DNA of 12,830 nt from UBA1876 sp964515395 (GTDB taxonomy: Bacteria > Synergistota > Synergistia > Synergistales > Thermovirgaceae). The notes beneath the pieces are model-generated. The model did not search any database. It saw only the letters and a list, made by a program, of their open reading frames with translations, and was not told the origin of the DNA. A program made the translations under genes and the position numbers. This document shows positions 7,710 through 12,830 of this stretch, in pieces. Position 1 is the first letter of the stretch, and every line of letters begins with the position of its first letter. The DNA lies in the NCBI GenBank assembly GCA_964515395.1, contig CAZERC010000036.1:1-12830 (forward strand), in the 5' to 3' direction.

Positions 7710-8515
7710 AGGTTTCGTATCCTCCAGCTTACTATGATCTCTTCAATATCTTCCCGGCGTCCTTCCCGTCCATGTCCTTCCAGGGTCATTTCCAGGACGC
7801 TTGTGTCGGGATCGTAGTCAAATTCTACGGAATGGATCCCCTTGATAAGGATATCTGCGCCATCCGACCGTGGGTGGATGGCGTGAAGTCCTGTATCATC
7901 GACAAAAACCTTCAGAAAGCGAACAAGATGCACCTCATCAAGAAGGGCCACGTCCTGAAGAGACCCGTTACCCGCAAGCGTCAGGCTGTTCGCGGGTTTT
8001 GCCGTTACCTCGAAAGGCATCTCCCCCGTCGGGAAGACCACCCAGTCGCCTATGGCTATCTTGTCTGCATCGCCGTTCAGGTCCACCGTATCGGTGTCAC
8101 TACGGTCTTCCGGGCCGATGATCGAAAACCCTGTGGGTTCTCCGTAAACAACATACAGGTCATGGCTGTCGATGATATGCAGCGGCGTCGGATATTCGCT
8201 GGTCGTGATATTGAGGTCGTAAATATCCTCGAAAGCATCCTGGAACTCATCAGGATCCATGGGCATGCCAAGGCCCGCATGAGAGACGGGTTTTGCGAGG
8301 ACCGAAAGAGCCATCTCGGCCCGTTGCCGTGCCGAAACACCTGAGGATGTAAATTCGAAGTGGGTCATGAAAAGATACATGAGCCCGATTACGGCACCCA
8401 TGATGATGCCTGTGACAAGAAGCGTCACGAGCAATTCTGTAAGTGATATGCCCTTTCGAAAGGCCATGGGGAAAATCTTTTCCTTGCCTGACCGTAGCCT
8501 GCTTGTCCCCGTCAC
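7706..8515 (-). CDS. PilW-like minor pilin (prepilin)
   Basis: A 269-residue prepilin. The peptidase site is RKG|ISLTE followed by the membrane helix LLVTLLVTGIIMGAVIGLMY, with Glu at mature position 5. The large globular part (about 225 residues) fits PilW proteins, including the early helix ARQRAEMALSVLAKPVSHAG and the closing EEIIVSWRIRNL. Start choice: GTG at 8524 is directly abutted by a GGGG sequence, while GTG at 8515 has AGGGGTG 6 nt upstream and gives a 22-residue leader. An ATG at 8467 would give a 6-residue leader (MAFRKG) but has a weaker, more distant AAGGA. The true start is therefore uncertain. The stop overlaps the PilX-like start by 4 bp. It probably joins the minor-pilin complex that initiates pilus assembly. 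Confidence 0.82.
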   Translation of the reverse strand: MTGTSRLRSGKEKIFPMAFRKGISLTELLVTLLVTGIIMGAVIGLMYLFMTHFEFTSSGVSARQRAEMALSVLAKPVSHAGLGMPMDPDEFQDAFEDIYDLNITTSEYPTPLHIIDSHDLYVVYGEPTGFSIIGPEDRSDTDTVDLNGDADKIAIGDWVVFPTGEMPFEVTAKPANSLTLAGNGSLQDVALLDEVHLVRFLKVFVDDTGLHAIHPRSDGADILIKGIHSVEFDYDPDTSVLEMTLEGHGREGRREDIEEIIVSWRIRNL

Positions 8516-8562
8516 AGGTTTCACCCCTGTTTCAAGAATTGTACATCGACCGTCCCAGGTTT

Positions 8563-9069
8563 TTAATTCCCGTCTTGTCCGGGAGGTCCTGTGTGGCCGT
8601 GGCCGGTATCGCCGTACCCATAGCCGGGCTTGCCCTCTTCATGTTGGTAACCCAGGCGATTCCGCCGGGTTTCCGAGGATTTTGAACTGAACGTACGTTG
8701 AATCTGCATGTTCTTTCCGCCATTCACGCCATGCCAGGAAACGTTAAAGGTTACTGTTTTCCCTACCGTTTCACCTTGCACAACCTTTTCCTCATCGACG
8801 ACCAGGGTGATCTCGAATTCCTTGTTATCAATGCTTATCTCATCAGAGCTGGCGACTATGTCGTCAATTACCAGGGATTCCATTTCGCGGGTTTTGAGTG
8901 TCGCTGCGAGATAGGCGTTTTCCTTGTCTTTCAGGGTCATCTGAAGGGCCAGCACGTTCACGATGAGTGCGGCAATGGAAAAAAGGACAATAGTCAATAT
9001 CAGGATGGAGATAAGGGCTTCCACCAACGTAAAACCTTTACGCTTTTTCCGCAGAGAGAGCTTCTTCAT
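8563..9069 (-). CDS. PilV-like minor pilin (prepilin)
   Basis: A 168-residue prepilin with a 12-residue basic leader MKKLSLRKKRKG, peptidase site G|FTLVE, and helix ALISILILTIVLFSIAALIV. Small size and first position before a PilW-like gene fit PilV. The body continues with LKTREMESLVIDDI and the strand FEITLVVDEEKVVQGETVGK. The C-terminus is odd: a Gly/His/Tyr-rich tail (GYGYGDTGHGHTGPPGQDGN). The ATG at 9069 has GGGAGA 10 nt upstream and gives a sensible leader; the frame extends to 9147 but those extra residues look untranslated. It begins a tight run of pilus genes with 47 bp before the PilW-like start, and a candidate promoter lies just upstream. Confidence 0.82.
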   Translation of the reverse strand: MKKLSLRKKRKGFTLVEALISILILTIVLFSIAALIVNVLALQMTLKDKENAYLAATLKTREMESLVIDDIVASSDEISIDNKEFEITLVVDEEKVVQGETVGKTVTFNVSWHGVNGGKNMQIQRTFSSKSSETRRNRLGYQHEEGKPGYGYGDTGHGHTGPPGQDGN

Positions 9070-9137
9070 ATTAACCGGATCTCCCTTTGTCCCATTCGAT
9101 GGCATCATCCGGAATTCCCCAAATATGGTGCGCATAA

Positions 9138-9195
9138 ATAATACCAAGATACAAACACTCTAAATTATCATCAGGTAAAAAATTAAAACTGTCAA
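9138..9195 (-). promoter_or_regulatory. candidate promoter(s) of the pilV-W-X-Y1 operon
   Basis: On the minus strand there is a perfect -35 hexamer TTGACA (9190-9195). GATAAT (9164-9169, 5 of 6) follows it, but at a long 20-bp spacing. Further down is an extended -10, TGG-TATTAT (9138-9146), which could work without a good -35 and would start near 9131, giving a leader of about 60 nt. The area is A/T-rich compared with the genes. Which element is used cannot be decided from sequence. Confidence 0.4.
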
Positions 9196-9199
9196 TAGG

Positions 9200-9225
9200 C
9201 CTGTGACCAGATGTGACCGGACAGG
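9200..9225. promoter_or_regulatory. operator-like direct repeat (TGTGACC x2, 10-bp phase)
   Basis: TGTGACC occurs at 9202-9208 and again at 9212-9218, exactly one helical turn apart. The pair is framed by the inverted pair CCTGT (9200-9204) and ACAGG (9221-9225). It lies just upstream of the TTGACA of the candidate pilV promoter, where an activator would bind. Tandem sites at 10-11 bp spacing are typical of OmpR/PhoB-family regulators; assignment to a family is inference. Confidence 0.35.
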
Positions 9226-9623
9226 GAAAATGTCATCCCCCATGAGTCAGAATTATGAATATGAAGAAGAATGTGGGTGACCTCAAGATGTCATTGAAAC
9301 AAGCGCAGAAGCCCTTTTTTGGAATGTTTCTGCGAAGACAGTAGGTTCAACGGTAGGTGGTGGCAATTTAAATGCTTTCTTTCCGCCAGTTGCTCCGGAT
9401 AACGATACTATCCAGGAAGATTGCCCCCAAATCGTCCTTGAAAGGTAATAGCTGCGAAAACCGGGTCAGCAAGATTCCCAAGAGAACAGATTTGCCATTT
9501 TGGCCATAATTTTCATGTTGAGTTGGAAAGCCCAACATTTCAACAGGGCGACGAGGATCGTCAACTACCTGTGCTCCCTCAAGGTTGCCTCCGTCTTCAC
9601 GACATGGAGGCGAGCCGGGGGTG
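9226..9623. other. non-coding stretch between two pilin genes
   Basis: About 400 bp with no convincing gene on either strand; together with the promoter region the gap between the LamG-type pseudopilin and the PilV-like gene is 554 bp. Minus-strand frames past the pseudopilin stop are broken by stops within 20-90 codons and match nothing I recognise. A small hairpin (9516-9545; GTTGG/CCAAC with an outer TGTTGA/TCAACA) lies about 80 nt after the pseudopilin stop but has no T tract. The length is out of character with the tightly packed cluster, so decayed sequence is possible. Confidence 0.4.
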
Positions 9624-10658
9624 TTAATCCACCTTGGTGACGGTGATGTCATCGAGCGTCGCAACCGAGTCGCTCCAGACCCTCGCGCCTGTTGCACCCG
9701 AACGGAAAGAGCTGTCCTCGAAGTCGAGCACTGCCTGCCCATCCACGGTGACGACGTGCCTGGAACCAACGACGGTGATCCCGATCTCGTGCTGTTTCCC
9801 GTAGACATCGAATCCATCCGGGAAGGCGTCGCTGAAGCTAATCCGCGCTATGGGGCCCTGTTCTCTCCCGTCATAGACTTTGCGGACGATAAACTCGCCC
9901 TTACCGTACCCGGGGTCGTACTGGAAAGCATAGCCGGTGATCTTTTCCGGGTCCCCAGTGGCCCTGTAATAGACGCCAAAACCGTTTCCCTTTTCCAAAA
10001 CAGACGTCAGTGTAATGGTATAATCAGTCCAGTTTTCGTCCCCGAAGGCCAGTCTGGCCTCGCCACCACCCTCCGGGGAGACGATGGTGCCGCCTTCGAT
10101 CCGCCAGTCCTTCCGGGCCCCACTGGTGTAAAACCTGTAATCCCGGGGCGAAGCGTTCGCGGAGCTGAAAAGCCACTCCCCTGACGCCGCGGCTCCTCCG
10201 TAGGCTACCCGGTAGTAAACGATGTCTTCTCCGCTGTAGCGGGAAGTCATCTGGATGTCCGAGAAAAACGGCATGGCCGTGGCCATTTTTGACAGCTTTT
10301 TCCTGGCTCCCGTGCCCACGTTCATAAGTCTGGCCTCTATGCCCACGAAGCCGGCCTCTTCATCCAGGGCCGTGTCGTAGCACACCCGGTCGCCGCATTC
10401 AATCGACCCGTCTATAAAGACTTCCAGGTCTTCGCGGTTTCCCGGCCAGGTTCCGTTTAAAGACTTGTGGATGACCGAAGCCGACCCCAGAGTCCTGAGG
10501 TCCGCGGCTATTTTTGTTCCCAGGGCCGAACCTTGGGATCCAAAAGCCATCATCATGGCACCTGCAAGGATACCGATGACGATCAGGGTGATGAGAATCT
10601 CCACCAGGGTGAAGGCCCTGCCCCTCTTTCTCCAACAAAGGCTGCAACCTCGCGCCAC
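9624..10658 (-). CDS. pseudopilin with C-terminal LamG/DUF1080-like domain
   Basis: A 344-residue protein. A 15-residue leader (ending RKRGRA) precedes FTLVEILITLIVIGILAGAM, the type IV pilin helix with Glu at mature position 5. The -1 residue is Ala, not the usual Gly. Residues about 40-180 form a pseudopilin-type body with a short Cys pair (ECGDRVCYD). Residues about 182-344 look like a concanavalin/LamG-type sandwich as in DUF1080 proteins: DWRIEGGTIVS, ENWTDYTITL, GNGFGVYYRATGD, ITGYAFQYDPGYGKGEFIVR, HEIGITVVGSRHVVTVDGQA, VLDFEDSSFRSGATGARVWS. Start: GTG at 10658 with AGGGGG 9 nt upstream; the frame stays open to 10868 but upstream residues look untranslated. Heading a PilV-W-X-Y1 cluster, it occupies the FimU/GspH-like slot. 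The lectin-like domain suggests a binding role at the pilus tip, which is inference. Confidence 0.8.
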   Translation of the reverse strand: MARGCSLCWRKRGRAFTLVEILITLIVIGILAGAMMMAFGSQGSALGTKIAADLRTLGSASVIHKSLNGTWPGNREDLEVFIDGSIECGDRVCYDTALDEEAGFVGIEARLMNVGTGARKKLSKMATAMPFFSDIQMTSRYSGEDIVYYRVAYGGAAASGEWLFSSANASPRDYRFYTSGARKDWRIEGGTIVSPEGGGEARLAFGDENWTDYTITLTSVLEKGNGFGVYYRATGDPEKITGYAFQYDPGYGKGEFIVRKVYDGREQGPIARISFSDAFPDGFDVYGKQHEIGITVVGSRHVVTVDGQAVLDFEDSSFRSGATGARVWSDSVATLDDITVTKVD

Positions 10659-10757
10659 GTCGGCACACCCCCTATAATAAAAAAATAACATAACCCACTC
10701 CAGGCAAGAGATAACATACGATGTTTTTCGCACATTGGTTTGAGCTCCATATAAGTA

Positions 10758-10820
10758 GTAGCCCCCGCAAGGGTTATGTTTGAGGTTAGAGGTCACAAAC
10801 ATCAATCCCGAGGGGGCTAC
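10758..10820. repeat. 63-bp imperfect palindrome
   Basis: Two 31-bp arms. The outer 9 bp pair perfectly (GTAGCCCCC at 10758-10766 with GGGGGCTAC at 10812-10820), as do inner 7 bp (ATGTTTG with CAAACAT), and the middle is mismatched. No T tract follows on either side, so it is a poor terminator. On the minus strand it would sit at the very 5' end of a transcript from the promoter at 10830-10838, as a leader hairpin for the LamG-type pseudopilin. It could instead be a mobile palindromic element. Confidence 0.6.
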
Positions 10821-10829
10821 CGCAAATAA

Positions 10830-10838
10830 ACTATACCA
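10830..10838 (-). promoter_or_regulatory. candidate extended -10 promoter for the LamG-type pseudopilin
   Basis: On the minus strand TGG-TATAGT (10830-10838) matches an extended -10 element (TGnTATAAT, one mismatch). No good -35 is seen. Transcription would start near 10823, just before the palindrome, giving a leader of about 165 nt before the GTG at 10658. The insertion-sequence end lies only about 20 bp upstream. Confidence 0.35.
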
Positions 10839-10860
10839 CAGAGGACACTTGGAATCAGAC

Positions 10861-10874
10861 TTGTCCAAAACAGG
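10861..10874. repeat. left terminal inverted repeat of the IS remnant
   Basis: TTGTCCAAAACAGG; the core TGTCCAAAACA is matched by the right end in inverted orientation. Confidence 0.6.
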
Positions 10875-10964
10875 TCTTTGCGGAAATTAAAAACGCCCCC
10901 GCGAGTTTAGGATATCATTGGTTCGCCAAGACAACAAAATCCCGTGCAAGCGGAGGCGAACTTC

Positions 10965-11285
10965 ATGCTAAGGATATCGAGCCTGTTCAGTCAAATTCTC
11001 GCGGAAATTCCGCGTAGGGACTTTGAAAAACTGGTAGCGAACCAATGGGACCGAACGAAACGCAAAGGGCTTCAGGTCCTGGACCCAGTTCGTGGCCATG
11101 CTCTTCTGTCATCTGGCAAGGGCTCACCTCGTTGCGCGAGATATGCCACGGTCTTTGGTGCTGCAACGGCAAGCTCGTTCACCTTGGGGTCCTAAAATCG
11201 CCGAACAAGTCGACCCTCTCCTACGCGAAGTAACACCGCTCATCGAAACTTTTCAAGGCCCTATTCTGGTCCCTTGCCGTTACAA
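10965..11285 (+). pseudogene. IS4-family transposase, N-terminal fragment (frameshifted)
   Basis: Starts at ATG 10965, with GGAGG 8 nt upstream. Frame one reads MLRISSLFSQILAEIPRRDF then EKLVANQWDRTKRKG, a typical DUF4372 N-terminus. Homology then moves frame near 11066 (FRSWTQFVAMLFCHLARA) and again near 11118 (LTSLREICHGLWCCNGKLVH, LGVLKSPNKSTLSYAK). A TAA at 11231-11233 interrupts it, after which HRSSKLFKALFWSLA continues in the same frame. Only about 105 residues' worth of a roughly 400-residue transposase remain, and the DDE domain is absent. Two frameshifts, a stop and the deletion show it is dead. Confidence 0.8.
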
Positions 11286-11303
11286 GGTTTATCTTTTCAA
11301 TTT

Positions 11304-11320
11304 CCTGTTGTTTTGGACAG
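11304..11320. repeat. right terminal inverted repeat of the IS remnant
   Basis: CCTGTTGTTTTGGACAG; reads CTGTCCAAAACAACAGG on the minus strand and pairs with the left end with a 2-nt difference. Confidence 0.6.
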
Positions 11321-11493
11321 CTGTGCTTTTGGATATGTCAAGACGGAGGGAGTTAATACCAAACCGATTCAGCGAACGGGTGTTTCTTGCGCGACAGAGT
11401 GAGTAATTTGGTTTGTGCAAAATTGAAAGTTCATGGTATCAAACATGGCATATGGGAAGAACCAGTTTTGAGGTCAGAAGAAAAACAGATAAC
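11321..11493. other. short non-coding spacer between IS remnant and gyrB terminator
   Basis: About 170 bp, A/T-rich, with no gene, promoter or repeat that I can support. It completes the roughly 900-bp gene-free zone between gyrB and the LamG-type pseudopilin. Confidence 0.5.
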
Positions 11494-11536
11494 AAAGAAA
11501 GCCAAGGAAAGTCTTCTTGTTTCCCTGGCTTTCTTT
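11494..11536 (-). terminator. rho-independent terminator of gyrB
   Basis: A 17-bp stem with one G-T pair: AAAGAAAGCCAAGGAAA (11494-11510) against TTTCCCTGGCTTTCTTT (11520-11536), with a 9-nt loop. It begins about 20 nt after the gyrB stop. T-rich sequence flanks both sides (TTTCTTTGTTATCTGTTTTT on the minus strand), so it can probably end transcription from either direction. Confidence 0.88.
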
Positions 11537-11555
11537 GCTTTTATTTCTCGACTCT

Positions 11556-12830
11556 TTATACGTCCAGGTTCCGGACCTCCCTGGCGTGGTTCTCTATGAA
11601 CTCCCTCCGGGGCTCCACCTTGTCGCCCATGAGGATGCTGAAGTACTCGTCGGCCGCGACGGCGTCCTCGAGTTCGATGCGCTTGCATGTCCTGGTGGCC
11701 GGATCCATGGTGGTCTCCCACAGCTGTGACGGGTTCATCTCACCCAGTCCCTTGTAGCGCTGCATCACCAGCTTGCGGTTTTTGAGCTGCACCCTGAGGG
11801 CCTTCAATTCCTTTTCGGTGTAGCAGTAGTGGACTTCCTTCCCCGCCTGCACGCGATACAGGGGCGGCTGGGCGATGTACAGGTGTCCTTTTTCGATCAA
11901 ATCCGGCATGAACCGGTAGAACAATGTCAGCAGAAGCGTCCTGATGTGGGCTCCGTCGACGTCGGCGTCGGTCATGAGGAAGATCCTGTTGTAGCGGAGT
12001 TTCGAGACGTCGAAATCGTCGCCGATCCCTGCGCCCAGGGCCTGGATGATGGTGCGGATCTCCTGGTTGTCCAGGGCCTTGTCGATCCTGGCTTTTTCGA
12101 CATTGAGGATCTTTCCGCGAAGGGGGAGTATGGCCTGGAAATGCCGATCCCGTCCCTGCTTTGCGGAGCCTCCCGCCGAGTCGCCCTCGACGATGTAGAC
12201 CTCCGATTCCGAGGGGTCCTTGCTGGAACAGTCGGCCAGCTTGCCCGGCAGATCAAGTCCGGCCATGGCCGTCTTGCGGCGGACCAGTTCACGCGCTTTC
12301 TTGGCTGCGTCCCTGGCGAGGCGTGCACGCATTGCTTTCTCGACGACGGGCTTGAGGATGTCCGGCCTTTCGTCCAGTTCCGCCATGAGGCCGTCGTAGA
12401 AGATGGAGTCCACGATGCCCTTGATTTCGCTGTTGCCCAGCTTCGTCTTGGTCTGGCCCTCGAACTGCGGTTCGGGAAGCTTGACGGAAATGACGGCCGT
12501 CAGTCCCTCCTTGAGGTCTTCGCCGCCCAGGTTCGGATCCTTCTCGCGGAGGACCTTGTTCCTGCGCGCCGTTTCGTTGATGCACCTGGTAAGGGCCGTT
12601 CTGAATCCCGAGACGTGGGTTCCGCCTTCAATGGTGTGAATGAGGTTCGCAAAGGGGAAGATCCTCTCCAGGTAACTGTCGTTATACTGGAGGCCGATTT
12701 CCACAGTGACGCCTTCCCTCTCTCCGGTGATCACCATGGGCGGCGAGAAAAGGTTGTTTTTCCCCCTGTTGAGGTATTCCACGAAAGACTTGATGCCGCC
12801 GTCATAACGGAAAGTCTGCTCTTTTCCCTG
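11556..12830 (-). CDS. gyrB: DNA gyrase subunit B (5' end beyond right edge)
   Basis: The frame is open to the window edge, giving the C-terminal 424 residues; the N-terminal ATPase (GHKL) domain, roughly 210 residues, is outside. Visible in order: FRYDGGIKSFVEYLNRGK, the transducer domain with IHTIEGGTHVSGFRTALTR, the TOPRIM metal-binding motifs VEGDSAGGSAKQGRD and LMTDADVDGAHIRTLLLTLF, the ILPLRGKILNVEKAR stretch, and the C-terminal QRYKGLGEMNPSQLWETTMD with the end EVRNLDV. GyrB is the ATP-binding half of the A2B2 gyrase that negatively supercoils DNA. RDRHFQAILPLRGKILN and the tail favour GyrB over ParE. No 170-residue insert of the enterobacterial type is present. The GTG at 12782 is an internal Val codon, not a start. 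A strong terminator follows the stop. Confidence 0.97.
   Translation of the reverse strand, partial: QGKEQTFRYDGGIKSFVEYLNRGKNNLFSPPMVITGEREGVTVEIGLQYNDSYLERIFPFANLIHTIEGGTHVSGFRTALTRCINETARRNKVLREKDPNLGGEDLKEGLTAVISVKLPEPQFEGQTKTKLGNSEIKGIVDSIFYDGLMAELDERPDILKPVVEKAMRARLARDAAKKARELVRRKTAMAGLDLPGKLADCSSKDPSESEVYIVEGDSAGGSAKQGRDRHFQAILPLRGKILNVEKARIDKALDNQEIRTIIQALGAGIGDDFDVSKLRYNRIFLMTDADVDGAHIRTLLLTLFYRFMPDLIEKGHLYIAQPPLYRVQAGKEVHYCYTEKELKALRVQLKNRKLVMQRYKGLGEMNPSQLWETTMDPATRTCKRIELEDAVAADEYFSILMGDKVEPRREFIENHAREVRNLDV

Larger units (their letters stand above)
10861..11320 (+). mobile_element. internally deleted IS4-type insertion sequence remnant
   Basis: The inverted ends share TGTCCAAAACA: TTGTCCAAAACAGG at 10861-10874 and CCTGTTGTTTTGGACAG at 11304-11320. 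GAAATT plus an A-run follows inside each end, slightly offset. Between them is only the first part of an IS4-family (DUF4372-containing) transposase, joined to the right end without the DDE catalytic region. Intact relatives are usually about 1.3 kb or more, so most of the element is lost. No convincing target-site duplication flanks it. It cannot move on its own but could be mobilised by a related transposase. Confidence 0.7.

Noticed and set aside
7592..8344. 250-codon plus-strand open frame
   Set aside because: It is antisense to the PilX-like and PilW-like genes, which have clear pilin N-termini and coupled starts.
9516..9545. Hairpin as terminator of the LamG-type pseudopilin
   Set aside because: The stem is interrupted by a 3-nt bulge and there is no T tract on the minus strand, so termination is not supported.
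10758..10860. c-di-GMP (GEMM-type) riboswitch upstream of the pseudopilin
   Set aside because: Such switches often precede pilus genes, but the conserved GCAAA/GAAA core elements are not present in the right arrangement.
10659..10868. 70-codon upstream extension of the LamG-type pseudopilin frame
   Set aside because: The frame is open by chance through the palindrome and promoter region. A 15-residue leader from GTG 10658 with a good AGGGGG site fits a prepilin, whereas an 85-residue leader does not.

Overview
This window most likely comes from the chromosome of a Gram-negative-type (diderm), moderately high-GC bacterium that makes type IV pili. Every intact gene lies on the minus strand. 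The lineage cannot be fixed from the sequence. The mix of a minor-pilin/PilY1 cluster, a LemA-DUF2207 pair and a bacterial gyrB would fit Synergistota or a deltaproteobacterial-type lineage, but that is a weak inference.

Right edge (about 11490-12830): the C-terminal two thirds of gyrB, entering from the right and ending at a clear hairpin terminator. Between gyrB and the pilus genes (10659-11490) there is no intact gene. This stretch holds a roughly 460-bp internally deleted IS4-type insertion sequence with recognisable inverted ends and a frameshifted transposase start. Immediately beside it are a 63-bp palindrome and a possible promoter pointing at the first pilin gene.

Centre (2918-10658): a type IV pilus minor-pilin/tip cluster in the order transcribed. 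It starts with an unusual pseudopilin carrying a C-terminal LamG/DUF1080-like lectin-type domain. After a 554-bp non-coding gap with its own candidate promoter and operator-like repeats come a PilV-like pilin, a PilW-like pilin, a PilX-like pilin, a 1254-residue PilY1-like protein (DUF11-like + VWA + PilY1 propeller) and a small lipoprotein in the position PilY2 takes in Pseudomonas. W/X and Y1/lipoprotein overlap by 4 bp, so they are probably translationally coupled. A GC-rich hairpin ends the cluster. In known systems such minor pilins prime pilus assembly and carry PilY1 to the tip. The VWA, DUF11-like and lectin-like domains suggest a tip complex with several adhesive or protein-binding modules.

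Left part (1-2776): a short remnant resembling the start of a DUF89 (ARMT1-type) phosphatase, then lemA and a DUF2207 membrane protein. The DUF2207 gene runs off the left edge and has a 19-bp gap to lemA.

The most interesting items are the lectin-domain pseudopilin with a non-canonical Ala at the peptidase -1 position, the PilY1 variant with an added N-terminal DUF11-like domain and no recognisable Ca-binding Asp loop, the 10-bp-phased TGTGACC direct repeat upstream of the pilV-like promoter, and the palindrome next to the dead IS. No tRNA, rRNA or CRISPR array was seen.
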